Source: Armadillidium nasatum (taxonomy: Eukaryota > Arthropoda > Malacostraca > Isopoda > Armadillidiidae). Taken from it: a stretch of 64,000 bases of DNA. Within the stretch, counting starts at the first letter, position 1. Every line of letters starts with the position of its first letter. The stretch covers positions 2,501-66,500 of the forward strand of contig SEYY01022158.1 in the NCBI GenBank assembly GCA_009176605.1, read 5' to 3'. The notes under the pieces were generated by a model, which searched no databases, was not told where the DNA came from, and saw nothing but the letters and a program-made list of their open reading frames with translations. Of the stretch, positions 1 to 14,235 are shown piece by piece. The translations under genes were made by a program, and so were the position numbers.

Positions 1-855
1 TATGACATAGTGATCTACCTTTTTTTTTTTTTTTTTTAACTGCTGTACCACATACTGCATTTCTTTTCCTTGATCAGGGTGCTGTCTTTCCTGCCATCAA
101 AAAAACAAATATTCCCAATTCTTCCTGTGTTGTTTTCATTAGGCCTTTTCTTAGCTTTTCTCATGCTCTCCAGATTTTCTTAGGATCTATAACATTGGTC
201 TTGTCATTTGCACCGACAACACCATAGTCAACTAGTACTGCTATACCTATAGCTGCTGCTGCTCTGTTGGACACTCCATGCCTCTCGGCTTCTAGTGCAA
301 TGGTAGGGATTTGTGCTGTGTTCTGTCAAACACCAAGAGTAACGAAATCATCGTTAGGTATACTTTCTGTCCCTTCATGATCAGGTGATGAAGCTGAATC
401 TTCAATGGCAGTGGTGTCTGCAGACAGCACTGGGCATTCCTGCTCGAATCTCCTTTTCTTTCTTTCATATGGAACTTTCTTGCAGAACTCCTGTTCATCA
501 TTTCAGTTACAATTTTGTCTACTCTGCTAATTTGGATTCTGCAAACTGTTCTTTGATCAACTAAAATGTCTCTTTCTCAAGCTGGAATTTTCATTTCTTT
601 TGCACAGTTACATGCAAGCAGATCCTTACATTGACATGCAGCAATGTCAAACAATTCATTTAAACTGTCCCGAAACTGCTTGTTTTTCTCCGTACTAATA
701 CCATGCTTTGATGCTTTAGAGTTTAGATCCTTCATCCATCAGTCTCATCAGCTTTGTTTTAATGCTTTTAAGTGGCAGTGGTGAAATCTCAGCTTGAATC
801 CACAGGTCAACAAGAGCCTCACTTAACTAGGGAATGACATCCTTATTGAACAAAA
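1..855 (-). pseudogene. Broken repetitive hAT-like transposase-type gene, N-terminal part (copy A)
   Basis: The minus strand reads, in pieces, an N-terminal region with 'LFDIAACQCKDLLACNCAKE', then 'DILVDQRTVCRIQISRVDKIV', then 'NRAAAAIGIAVLVDYGVV' and 'TNVIDPKKIWRA'. The same family recurs at 16330-17940, where 'DRAAAILINAALEDMGVI' aligns with the third block. I know this as a highly repeated, uncharacterised arthropod protein. The later segment of the second copy has a hAT-like layout, so a transposase origin is likely but not proven. Stops and frame changes interrupt it, so it is not functional as read. It runs off the left edge of the window. A T-run and A-run near 20-37 mark local low complexity. 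Confidence 0.6.
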
Positions 856-897
856 CTCTAAATGTGCAAGAAAATTGATTTTGATGACACAGGCTAA

Positions 898-1187
<290 letters not shown>

Positions 1188-1200
1188 TACACACACACAC

Positions 1201-2843
<1,643 letters not shown>

Positions 2844-2857
2844 TTCCTTTTGCAGAA

Positions 2858-5800
2858 ATGGTTTCCCGTCTAGAAGACCTTTGTAGAGTTCCAGTGGGCA
2901 TTGCACTTGCGAATGGATTTGAGTTTAAAAAGGAAGTTTTAGGTTTGTCGGTGTTAAATATCGAACATAAATGGTATAGTGAATTTGCAAAATGGTATGA
3001 ATCTATGGTGAAGAAAGTGTCGGATGAGTTACAGAACTTTCCATTATGGATGAGAGAAAAAATACCAATGTCTATAATTATTTTTTGCATTTGCAAGTCT
3101 CTTCAGTGGGCAAAATTTCATAAGGATAATTTTGATTTGCCCTTCGATTATTGTTATTACTTTATCAGAAGTTCTTTTTTTACCTCAAAAGGAATACTTA
3201 ATAAAGAAAAGGCAGCGAGAGAGATTTTAAAGGACACTGAATTAAGCCCTTCCCTTAAATTTTGTATAGCTTGTTATTATTGTTTGTCTGATGTTATTCC
3301 TGCTTTGTGGGAGCAACTACCAGAAGATAAGAGGCCAAAAATCGACAATGGAATATATAAAAACTGTTTAGATATTGGTGGGAATAATAAGATGGTTATG
3401 ATATGGTCTCGCTCTTTCTTGGGAGAACCTCAAAATATAATGGAAGAAGATGACTCCTTTTCATATTTAAAATTTATTAATTCCCTTGATAATGAGGTCT
3501 CATTTAAGTATTGTTTTGAAGAGCTAAATGAGTTAGAAAGAAAGAAGGCTGTGATTTTTACCAGAGATTCATTAAACAATATCTTGGACAAATATGTGAG
3601 CGATATGCGATGTAATAGAACGTATGATATCTTAAATCTTCACTTAGGATTTCAAATTCAGCCGTATATTGAAAATATATTATTTTTGCTTAGTCATTTA
3701 GATAGAGAACAGTTAATTGAATTCTTTCAGCCACATCAGATGTTGTATTTATTATTGTATTTTTTATTAAGTTGGCCTTATCATCACTTGTTTATGAAAA
3801 CAGTTAATGAATTTTGGGAAATTTTATCGAAAAGTGGATTTTATTTGCTCATTTGCAGGATTGTGAGTTTGATGAAGAATAAATTGTCTTGTAAATTTTG
3901 TGATGATTATCTTCCCATTTTGAGAGAATTTTGGACGAAAAGTCCTTCATCTTTTAAAAAATTTTTCTTTCGTATTGAAGGCACTAATAAAAGTTTCCTG
4001 TTTTCAAATACATGGACTGAAGAGGAGAGGAACGATTCTCGAAACTTTATTAAGGAATACAGGTATGTAGCAAGGCGCCTTGTAATTCAGGATCTTTTTT
4101 ATCCCTCTTCATTTACCATTGAAAATATAGAAATTATACAACACATTCTTAGGAGTGCAACCGTCAGAGAGAAATTTGATATTGCATGTGTACAAGAGGG
4201 TAAAATTTATGGTATACCCTTAGAAATTTATGATCTGAAGAGAATTGATTTGTATATAGAACATTTTATACCCAAAGAAATAGCTAGAAGTTCCAAAAAC
4301 CATCTTTTTTATAATTTAGATGTTAAAATAAAATTATTTGACTTAATTGTTAAAGGTAAATCGGATCAGCTTCAAATGATTTTGAATTGGGCTTTATATG
4401 ATGATGATGATGAGATAAAAAAAACTCTAAAATCTTTACTGTTATTATTCATTCCAGAAAAACTCCTTCTCTATAGTTTCAATCAATTAAAATGTATTGA
4501 TAAGAGTTTAGAATGGAGGTCTTCAGAGGAAGTTAAAGAACTTAAAAAAAGTTTAGTTGCGAGTTACGACCACATTGCTGATCATTATCGTGTCTCATTA
4601 TTACAAGGGGATTTTAAAAGCATTAATTTTCATTTGAATTGGATTTTTCCTTCAGAAATTGAATTTGTAGAGTCTAAAAGAAGGGTAGCTGAAGAAATTT
4701 GTTGGAAAATGGATTATTCTTTTATTCGTAAATGTTCGAGTTTAAGTGAAATTAGAAGAATTGTTAAATGGGTTAACCTCTCCAAGGAAAATTGTAAAAA
4801 ATTTAAAAGATTTTTTATGGTTAGAGAATCTGCAGTTGATTCCTATAGAAGGTTAGTTTCGCAAAGACAATTTTATCAAACGGATGCATTCATCCGGTGG
4901 GCAGAGTTAACAGAGACTGAAGTAAAAGACTATAAAAGACGAATGGTGTTTGAATTTGATAGACAAAGATATATATTCCATACTTGTGTTTCTTTTACAG
5001 TGAATGGTAAGACAGGTTTTATCAAGAAGTTGCTCAATTGGACCCAGTTTTCGAAAAAGAAGGTGGAGAAATTTTACTCTGTTCTGTTTGAGGAACTTGA
5101 TCAGTATTTTGAGAATACAGAAACGAATACAAAATTAGTTAATATAAGTTACTTTATGAGTAGGTTTCTTTTGTCAGAAGAAGAAATCAAAGGACACATG
5201 AAAAAGTTAGTTTTAGGAAGTAGTAATATTGTGGCATTTCTTATAATGAGAAACAGGTGGGATGAGGTTGAAGAACTTTTAGATTTGTGTTTTTCCTCCT
5301 CCAAAAAGGAGATCATTGAATTTAACAAAAAACTTTCTTTCAAATTAAGTAAAATGTGTTTGGATTTAATTTTAAATAAAAAATTTGATGATGTCGACAA
5401 GTTTTTTACTTGGACAGGCATTCATCATAGCTTAAAAAGAAGAATACTGAGAAGTATGGTATTTAATGATCGCATTTTCCAAATGGTTGCAACATTTTTT
5501 ATGGGTAGGACAAATGAAAATGAGAAACATATTGTGGAAAGGAAAAATGAAAGTGAGAGATTTTTTAAATGGTTGTCTGCAAATGACTTTTCGCTGAATA
5601 AATGGAAAGAAAGTGTTTTTAATTGGTGGGACAAGATCCGATGTAATAACCTTTGCACTAGATGTTGGAAAAGCTGTCCTAATATCAATATCTATGACAA
5701 TTTTATCGAAAGGCCTATTAAAAGTTGTGTTCATCCATCTGAGGAAGATGCTTCAAAATTCATTCTATTGATCGACGAACACATCAACAAGTTAAAATTA

Positions 5801-5878
5801 CAACGTAAAAGGAAATTGAAATCTTCTCTTGAAGATGAAACAAGTGAAACTAAAAAGATCAAAGTCGAACCTGTTTAA
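2858..5878 (+). CDS. Large uncharacterised protein with ten ~42-residue helical repeats and a basic C-terminus
   Basis: This is an uninterrupted frame of about 1006 residues. I chose the ATG at 2858 because it follows the acceptor TTTTGCAG by two bases; an in-frame ATG at 2840 is made by the TA microsatellite itself. The N-terminal half has Cys/aromatic-rich segments such as '[20 protein letters not shown]'. From about residue 505 a motif recurs: hydrophobic, then Trp, then Ser/acid/Lys-rich helix. The Trp or equivalent position falls at residues 511, 553, 595, 638, 681, 728, 769, 810, 852 and 905. The C-terminus has a Cys cluster (CTRCWKSC) and ends in a Lys/Arg-rich tract followed by 'KKIKVEPV', a nuclear-localisation-like and SUMO-consensus (IKVE) tail. 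I do not recognise the family. A solenoid of HEAT or ARM type fits the period, and a nuclear role is an inference. A decayed paralog lies at 61290-64000. Confidence 0.8.
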   Translation: MVSRLEDLCRVPVGIALANGFEFKKEVLGLSVLNIEHKWYSEFAKWYESMVKKVSDELQNFPLWMREKIPMSIIIFCICKSLQWAKFHKDNFDLPFDYCYYFIRSSFFTSKGILNKEKAAREILKDTELSPSLKFCIACYYCLSDVIPALWEQLPEDKRPKIDNGIYKNCLDIGGNNKMVMIWSRSFLGEPQNIMEEDDSFSYLKFINSLDNEVSFKYCFEELNELERKKAVIFTRDSLNNILDKYVSDMRCNRTYDILNLHLGFQIQPYIENILFLLSHLDREQLIEFFQPHQMLYLLLYFLLSWPYHHLFMKTVNEFWEILSKSGFYLLICRIVSLMKNKLSCKFCDDYLPILREFWTKSPSSFKKFFFRIEGTNKSFLFSNTWTEEERNDSRNFIKEYRYVARRLVIQDLFYPSSFTIENIEIIQHILRSATVREKFDIACVQEGKIYGIPLEIYDLKRIDLYIEHFIPKEIARSSKNHLFYNLDVKIKLFDLIVKGKSDQLQMILNWALYDDDDEIKKTLKSLLLLFIPEKLLLYSFNQLKCIDKSLEWRSSEEVKELKKSLVASYDHIADHYRVSLLQGDFKSINFHLNWIFPSEIEFVESKRRVAEEICWKMDYSFIRKCSSLSEIRRIVKWVNLSKENCKKFKRFFMVRESAVDSYRRLVSQRQFYQTDAFIRWAELTETEVKDYKRRMVFEFDRQRYIFHTCVSFTVNGKTGFIKKLLNWTQFSKKKVEKFYSVLFEELDQYFENTETNTKLVNISYFMSRFLLSEEEIKGHMKKLVLGSSNIVAFLIMRNRWDEVEELLDLCFSSSKKEIIEFNKKLSFKLSKMCLDLILNKKFDDVDKFFTWTGIHHSLKRRILRSMVFNDRIFQMVATFFMGRTNENEKHIVERKNESERFFKWLSANDFSLNKWKESVFNWWDKIRCNNLCTRCWKSCPNINIYDNFIERPIKSCVHPSEEDASKFILLIDEHINKLKLQRKRKLKSSLEDETSETKKIKVEPV

Positions 5879-5893
5879 AATTACTTTTTTTTA

Positions 5894-5899
5894 AATAAA
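5894..5899 (+). promoter_or_regulatory. Polyadenylation signal AATAAA
   Basis: A canonical AATAAA sits 16 bases after the stop codon of the 1006-residue gene, in AT-rich sequence. A usable 3' end so close to the stop suggests a very short 3' UTR. Other AATAAA-like hexamers further on cannot be excluded. Confidence 0.5.
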
Positions 5900-6884
<985 letters not shown>

Positions 6885-8330
6885 GCCGGCAAACCCCGGC
6901 CATTTTTACTGGACCCAGTCCCGGCTAAAAATCGGAAAACCGGGATTTTCCTGCCCAGATTAAAATGGCAAATTATTCCAAAGGAGACAGGCCAGTTTCA
7001 AAAGAAAATTTAATTTTCAGCTAATTCTCCTGAAATTTTCAGTGTATATTGCTTTTTTCCTGGTGAAAAAGTCCATTTCAAACATTTTTCTGAGCATAAC
7101 TTACATTTCTTTTTTTTTTTTTTTAAATTTTACCCTTTTTCAAATAAATGGCGGGGCCAAACTATTTTCTGAAATGATCTGAAATTTGGACTGTATATTC
7201 AAATTTCTATGGACTACAAAAGCCTCTAATAGACTTTTGTTCCCAGAGTCATAGGAAAAAAGTTATGAGCCCAAAACTGACCAACTATCGAAATTTTATT
7301 TATTTTTTAAACCTTTTGGGACAAAAAAAAAAAAAAAAAATGTAACTATAACATTTCTTATTTTTGGAGTGTGTATAGAGGAGGGATAGGGCTACAAATT
7401 TGTTACTATACTTTATTGTTGGCGATTCGTTGGTTTCGAGATATAGCCTTTAAATAAGGTCCCCTTTTTACAAAGTTTCCAAAATTTCCCAAGGTTTTTA
7501 AACTGATAAATAACTTTTAATAATGCACTAAATAAAAGTTGTAGCCTTGTCCCTATTCTAAACAATATCTAAAAATAAAAAATCAGTATGTAGCATTTTT
7601 TTAAAATAATTTTTTTCTCCGGAAGGGTACGATTTTTGAAAATATTTTTTCAAGTGCTTAAAACTTTTTTTTTTTTTTTCTAGACGTGATATCAAAAATC
7701 TGTTCCCCCTAATCCAAGAAATTGGGGCTAATGAAAAAAATTTGCAAAATTTAAGGTTATTCAGTTAAATTTATTTCATCATTTTTTTCAACTTTGAGTC
7801 AGAATAACTCAAACCGTTATAGACTCAGGAAAATGCCCGAAATCAATTTAGAACTTTTGGAAAAAATGCATTTACACCCAGAAAATTTCAGCTCAATCAG
7901 TCAAATAATAATGAAAAAAATTTTCAAACAAAATATAAGAAAATTAAAATTTTTTCTTTTTTTAATATTTTCTTTTTCTTTTGACCGCTTCTTTTCTGCT
8001 AGTGAATGTTCGTCTTTGTGTTTTAATTTTAGATGCCCCCATAAAGATTTGGTTGAAATTTTTTTACTTGGGGCACCTGGAGATCCTCTTCTAATTTCCT
8101 GACTGAAGATGTTACATTTAGCTATTTCGAGCCTATCCTGAAACATTGTAAAGTACTCCCATACTGCTGAAGCTGATCTTTTAGCCATATTGACTGAGTG
8201 TATAAAGAAAATAATTTTGAAATAATGTAGCTAAATGATACAAGTTTGATACAAAGCAATAAAATAGTTGTAGTACCTGTAGAAAAGAAAGAGTGCGCCA
8301 ACGTCACGTCGCAGAGAAAGAGAGTCAAGG
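6885..8330 (-). mobile_element. hAT-like transposon-derived repeat carrying a BED zinc finger (copy 1)
   Basis: On the minus strand (8188-7901) a short frame begins MAKRSASAVWEYFTMF and continues with a Cys, 'STKSLWGHLKLKHKDEH' and a Lys-rich tail. The Trp...Phe, Cys, Leu-x2-His-Leu-Lys-x2-His layout is that of a BED-type zinc finger, the DNA-binding domain of many hAT transposases. No transposase core follows. Instead, about 1 kb of non-coding sequence runs to a GC-rich edge (CCGGCAAACCCCGGCCA, about 6889-6905). The same structure occurs in opposite orientation at 45580-46990. It is probably a non-autonomous derivative or an orphan 5' exon. I found no clean terminal inverted repeats, so the ends are approximate. 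Confidence 0.6.
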
Positions 8331-8339
8331 GAATTTGAA

Positions 8340-9680
8340 AGTAGGGGACAGTTTATTAAAATATTTTTATAAGTTCTCATGATATTTTGAACTTAAAAAT
8401 ATGAAGATAATGACGTTATTTAAAATTTTGTTTTGAAAATCAATAAAATAAAAAAACTATGATTTAAAAAAAAATTCACGGATTTATTTAATTTGATTTT
8501 TATTTGAAATGTACTTCATTACTTGGACTTTGCTTCATTATAGTCAGAAAAACTGTATATTTTCTCTAAAGTTTTCCAACGTCTTGTCCAACATTGAGGA
8601 TGTAATGACAATAGGGAAATGGATGGTTAACTTTATCATATAATCGTTGATCCCTCTTTGAAAAGGTATCTTTCTAAGGATTGTATAAGAGATTAAAAGG
8701 ACGTCTTCAAACCTATGAGTCAGTCACTTTACCGTTATATCACGGTAGTTGGAGGTACCATTCAGAGTAAGTGGTTTTAAGTTTTAATATCCAGAGTTGG
8801 GTGTTTCTTCTTACGACTCCTCAAACACGGACATATACCTCTTTATTAGTAAACATTTAAAGTCTATGCTCATAATTCAGAAATTATTTAGCTTTTGTTT
8901 TATTCTCTTAGATATAACACATATAATTTATTATTATATTATGTAAACATTTATATAAAGAATATGTACTGTAAGTAGGGAAGATAAATAGAAAGTGGCT
9001 AAAAAATATATATATATAATTAGCTATGTTCGGAAAGCAAGATTTTTGCCTTTATAATATTTGATTAATTGGAGCTTATGAATTGAATTTTTAAAAAGTA
9101 TTAATTATTTAGTGTTCTGCCCCTGAGTGATGGCCAACTGCAAAAAAAAAAAAAATGTTAAGATGAGACACTATATCAGGGCTGTTGAGCTAGGCCATGG
9201 AACCTCCAGGTTTTGGGTGGAGCAATATGTAAAAAAAAATATTTTTACTATATATTTTACATACAGTATTTGTAATTGAAAGTAAAAATGGGAATCCAAA
9301 GCCGGAGACAAAGAAGTTATTTTAGAATGACCGAGCCTGAATTAGTCTGAATAATTGAACGACACTACAATAATTTCATTCTTGCATGAAAAATTTTTTA
9401 TACATTAGGTAATGATTTATTTTCCTTTGGTTTTACAGATGCTACAAAGATCTGTGTCAGTGTGTAAGTCAAATTACTTTATTTTAGTGCCACAAATCGT
9501 TTCCTTATGTAATCTGGGTGAAGAAGAATGTGAATTTCATTATCATAAAGATATCTGTAAAATGAAGAGCTTGAATAATAAACAGTGCATGCTTATAGAA
9601 GAAACTAGAAACTATTTTACATGTTTTATTGTTTAACCAGCAGAACCAGAATACTTTAATAGTATCTGAAAGTCATTATC
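8340..9680. other. Unassigned region upstream of the R2-like LINE
   Basis: No gene is recognisable. A short frame at 9412-9636, preceded by TTTTACAG at about 9430-9437, is Cys/His-containing but does not match a C2H2 pattern. Part of this stretch may be the 5' UTR of the LINE that follows. I could not find the LINE's 5' junction, and no zinc-finger sequence is visible here. Confidence 0.3.
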
Positions 9681-9689
9681 ACAGATTTC

Positions 9690-12600
9690 ATGCTTTATGA
9701 AAGTTTATCGATATTGCTAATTGTTGTAATGTATGATCTAATAGAGGATCTGTCAAATCTAAGTATCAGTAACCATGAAGAAGAAGAAGGTGAAAACGAA
9801 GAAAGAAATGATGAAATTGCTTATACAAGAGAACAAATTGATGAAATGCTGGAAAGAATTGCCCACTATAGAGAGGAAGATCTGATGATAGGATTGAACA
9901 AGAGACAAAAAGTAAAAAAGATAAATAATTGGTGGAAGCTGAACAAAGAAATAGGACTGGCTAATAGGGCATTAGCCAGAATATTGCCTCTTGATTGTGA
10001 CATCACAGAGTTAAATAGATTGTATTATGCAACAGCGAGAGCAATAGCAGATAGGATGGACACTGGTGTAATTAAAGAGACAAAAGGAAAGGGAAAGACA
10101 AGGAAACCACCTTGGAAGTTCAGATTAGAAAAGGAAATATTAAAATTAAGAGGAGAAATATCAATATTAACAGCCTACCAAAAAAACGAAATAAGATCGG
10201 AAATCACCAAAAGACAAGCACAGAATATGGTTAGAAGAGAAAGGGTAAATCAAGGTAACAAAATAATACATGCCATTGCGAGAAGAAAGCTAAATCTGGC
10301 AGCAAAAAGTAAAAGACTCAGAAGATATGAAAAGAATGAAAAAGAGAAAAGTCAAAATAGAATATTTAAACAAGATCCGGGAAGGTTGTATAGAGAATTT
10401 AGAGGGGATAACATTGCAGTCAAGGAGCCACCTAAAAAGGAAGAAGTGGAGCGATTCTGGAAAAATATCTATGAAAATAATATACCACATAATAACCAAG
10501 CGTGTTGGAAAAACGAAATTGTTAACAGCCAAGTAATACACAACATAAATAGAATGAATATTACAGAAATAGATCAGAGGGAAGTGAGACAGGTAATAAG
10601 AAATTTTGGCAACTGGAAAACACCAGGACCAGACAAAGTCCATAACGTGTGGATTAAGAAAATTACGATTCTTATACAACCGCTTACGAGATGCCTAAAT
10701 AGATTGTTGGAAGGGGAAGAAGCCTTACCAGAATGGCTAACAACTGGAGATACCATCCTAATCCCAAAATCAGATGAAACAAAAAATGCATCAAAATATA
10801 GACCAATAACATGCTTACCTACAATTTACAAAACATTGACTGCAATACTTTCAAATAGACTATATGAACATGTTGACACCAACAATATAATAAATGAAGA
10901 ACAAAAAGGTTGCATAAGAAACACGTGTGGAACAAAAGATCAGTTATTAATTAATAAAATGGTACTTGAAAATAGTAGACAAAAACAAAAACACCTCAGT
11001 ATGGCGTGGATTGACTATCAAAAAGCTTATGATAGCGTTCCTCACAGTTGGATAAAGGAAGTCTTGAATATATATAAGGTAAATCCTACTATTGTGGACT
11101 TCATAAGTAAAGGAATGGAACAATGGAAAGTTAACTTAAGACTAAGACATGAAAAGGGATGCATGGAAATAAAAAACATCAAAATTAAAAGAGGCATCTT
11201 TCAAGGGGACTCTCTGTCACCATTATTGTTTATACTTGCTATTAACCCCTTAAGTAACCTTATTAAAAATTTAGAAAATGGATACAGAATTAATGCTAGA
11301 AATGAAAAGAAAGCAAAAATAATATCCCACCTCTTTTATATGGACGACCTAAAATTGTATGCACCTAACAGAGAGGAAACCACCAGACAAATTGCAATAG
11401 GTCAAACAGTTCTCAGATGATATAAATATGCAGTTTGGGTTGGATAAATGTGCCTTTATCACACTTAGGAAGGGTAGGAAGAGTCGAATCCGAAAACATC
11501 ATAATGGACCAAACAACTATAAGTCAGTTAGATCAGGAAAGCACGTACAAATACCTTGGGATTGAAGAATCAGAAAAAGTAGAGCATAAAAAAATGAAAG
11601 AAAGATTAAAAAAAGAATACTTAAAAAGAATAAAATTAATATTGAAATCAGAATTGAAGGCTAAAAACAAAATTGAAGCAATAAGAACATTTGCGGTACC
11701 TGTCATCTTATATAGTTGTGGGATTATTGATTGGTATCAAGAAGACCTGAACCAACTGGATATTTCAAGTAGGAAAATGTTAAATGCACACAAAATGATT
11801 TACAAAGGACAAATATTATCAAGAATATACACAGAGCGAGTAGAAGGTGGAATGGGAATGGTAGAATTAGACCAAGTATATAAGAAGGAAATTATAGGAA
11901 TAGGAGAATATCTGGAAGGTGCAACAGGAAAGTTTATACAGTGGGTATATTTGCACGAAATAAATAAACCAGACACTACATCAATTATCAAAAAGAAAAG
12001 AGATTACTTGCATTCTAACAACATAACAACCAATCAGGTCCAAGGATGGGAGGAAAAAATACTAAAGTTCAAAATGAAATATCTAAAAGAAAGATATGGG
12101 CAAGAAAGAAAACAAAAACACTTGAATCAGTGGAAGAATCAAGCAATGGCAAAGAAATATAGAGAACTGTTGGAAGAAATATATATAGATAAAGAAAAAT
12201 CAGTTGAAATATTTAGTAAAGGCGAACTGAATGCAGAGGATGAAAGGATGATAATGGCTGCCCAAGACCTAACACTAAGAACAAAGTGGTTCAGAAAACA
12301 TATAGAGGGAGAAAACATCAGTGACAAATGTCGAGTTTGTGACCAAGATACAGAATCTGTCCCTCACATCCTAGCTGGATGTCAGACTTTATTAAACCGA
12401 CATCTTTATACAGAAAGGCATAACACCATTTGCAAACTCATCCACTTTAAATTGTGCAAAAAATATAATATTAGAACAGAATCAACCAACTACTGGAAAC
12501 ATAATCCCCCAGAAATTGAAGAAAATGAAGAAGTCCTGTTGTTGTATGACTGTACAATACCAACAGATGTACATGTCACCCACAATAGACCAGATATAAT

Positions 12601-12908
12601 TGTCAAAGACAAGAGGGAACAAAGATGTTATATTATAGAGGTGGGAGTCCCTAATGACAACAACTTGGTAGGCATACGAGAGAGAAAAGGAAATTAAGTA
12701 CCAACGCCTAAAAAATGAAATAAGAAGAATGTGGGACATGAATGACATCATAGTGATCCCAATAGTAGTTGGAACATTGGGTGTAATAAAGAGAAGTCTG
12801 ATAGAGCATCTTAAAAAACTACCAGTGGTTATTAACACATTGGAGCTCAGCAAAATGGTAGTGAAAAAAAGTATCAGTATTTTGAGGCTTGTGTTGAGCT
12901 TTGGGTGA
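9690..12908 (+). pseudogene. R2-like LINE ORF: reverse transcriptase, CCHC knuckle, PD-(D/E)XK endonuclease; frameshifted
   Basis: The first open part (9690-11420) has an acidic then basic N-terminal region, the RT entry 'NWKTPGPDKVHNVWIKK', 'YRPITCLPTIYK', 'AWIDYQKAYDSVPHSW', 'RGIFQGDSLSPLLF' and the catalytic YMDD box near 11338. An extra base near 11400 (AATAGGTC, against AATGGTC in copy 2) breaks the frame. The ORF then continues at 11435-12697 with 'TYKYLGIEE', the knuckle 'CRVCDQDTESVPHILAGC' (C-x2-C-x8-H-x4-C) and the endonuclease core 'NRPDIIVKDK...YIIEVGVP'. An extra A near 12670 (GGTAGGCAT, against GGTGGCAT) shifts the frame again before the final segment, which ends at TGA 12906-12908. 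This domain order defines the REL-endonuclease LINEs (R2, R4, NeSL and relatives). I cannot fix the clade. The YMDD Met instead of the usual LINE Ala is notable. Confidence 0.85.
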
Positions 12909-13008
12909 GTAAAAAATTAAAATGGAAGTGTCCTTATGATCAAGGTTTGACCACGGACATTGAACTTATCAACCCCTTAGTAATGGGAGAAAAAAAAAAA
13001 AAAAAAAA
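9690..13008 (+). mobile_element. R2-superfamily LINE with restriction-like endonuclease, near full length (copy 1)
   Basis: The single ORF of the element is visible from the N-terminus to the C-terminal endonuclease, with a short 3' UTR and a 19-base A-run (12990-13008). A C2H2 zinc-finger coding tail begins directly after the A-run. A second copy at 51684-53672 is roughly 95% identical by eye over the shared part, so both are fairly young. A third, old copy lies at about 57590-57985. The 5' end is uncertain. Confidence 0.85.
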
Positions 13009-13260
13009 GTAAAATTATTTAAATGTTCTTACTGTTCCTATGAATGTAATCAGAAAGGAGACATGAAAATACACATACTTACACACACAAATGTAAAATT
13101 ATTTAAATGTTCTGACTGTTCCTATGAATGTAACCGGAAAGGAGACTTAAAAAGACACATACTTACACACACAAACGTAAAATTATTTAAATGTTCTGAC
13201 TGTTCCTATGAATGTAATCATAAAGGAAACTTAAAAAGGCACAAGCTTAATAAGCATTAA
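13009..13260 (+). CDS. C2H2 zinc-finger protein, C-terminal three-finger fragment
   Basis: Directly after the LINE poly(A), a frame reads KLFKCSYCSYECNQKGD and continues as three classical C2H2 fingers (C-x2-C-x12-H-x3-H for the first two), joined by the linker 'ILTHTNVKLFKC'. It ends in 'LKRHKLNKH' and TAA at 13258-13260. The upstream part of the gene is missing here because the LINE sits immediately before the first Cys codon (13024). Downstream sequence at 13318-13480 (CCCAGGGTGAAAAACCC, CTGGTTTTTAAA) matches that at 58240-58420, so the two loci are paralogous including the 3' UTR. This remnant probably cannot be expressed as a protein in its present context. Confidence 0.8.
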   Translation, partial: VKLFKCSYCSYECNQKGDMKIHILTHTNVKLFKCSDCSYECNRKGDLKRHILTHTNVKLFKCSDCSYECNHKGNLKRHKLNKH

Positions 13261-14235
13261 AAGAAGAAGAAAGTTGGGTGGTAATTTTTAATTTGTTATT
13301 TTCGCTATTTTATAATTGTATTTCAAATCCCAGGGTGAAAAACCCAACGTTAAAAGCTGGTTTTTAAAAAGAAATTTAAGATAATTTTTTTCCTTTTAAC
13401 TTCAAAGGCAATATTGTAGCACTTTATTTATTTATGTAGTATTTGTATTAATGTTTTTGTAAGTTTTTCTATTAAAATCTTCATTTTCAGCTTTGATAAA
13501 ATAATCTTTTTTTTTATTTTAAGTGACCTGTCTTCGCTCTATTCTTTAAACACACAAATCACGCTTTAGTTTTTAATGTTAACAAAAGTTTTTACTTTTC
13601 ATGAAATATTTCTGCTTAAGGGGATCCGGACATTTTTTATTTCTGGGATAAAATTTTTAATTTTAAAGGTAACAGAATACAATTTTGAACTTTACATTAT
13701 TGTGAGAGATACGCATTTTTGCCTACTTGCAAAATTTCTGTAGTATCAATAGATTCGAAGGCCCACAGACCCTCCTTCTATTCGATGCGACACCCATGTC
13801 ACTCAACCAACCTTGCCTAAATTTTGAGGAACATTTCATTTCAATATATTTTGTCTTTATTACTTGAATAGGTTAAAAAAAATGTTCTCTCGGTGCTTTG
13901 AATAACCTTTATTGGTGCTACTGCAGTATGCAGTCCACAAATATTTAATTTTAACCGAAATTAACAAAAGTTGACATTTTACAACTGTGGCTCCGGCCGG
14001 AGTTTTTAGTCCTAATTACTTAGAAGTAAAATTAAATTTTTGTTACCTTACATGAAAGAAGGCAAAATAATAATAACTAAATTTGTAAATATAAGATTTC
14101 TTTCCAGAAATAAATTCCCTAATTTATATTCTTTGGGACTATAACAATGTCAAGAAACTAAATTTTCCCTTATGTAACTTTTGATAATTAGGGTTTTTAG
14201 TATCTGTATTACCCAGTTATTTTGTAGTCACATTG
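13261..14235. other. 3' UTR of the zinc-finger fragment and intergenic sequence
   Basis: The first about 230 bp is shared with the zinc-finger locus at 58230-58440 and so is probably old 3' UTR. The rest shows no coding or repeat signal that I can name. Confidence 0.4.

Noticed and set aside
9412-9636. Small Cys/His frame after a TTTTACAG acceptor as a zinc-finger exon
   Set aside because: Spacing of Cys and His does not fit C2H2 or another common finger.
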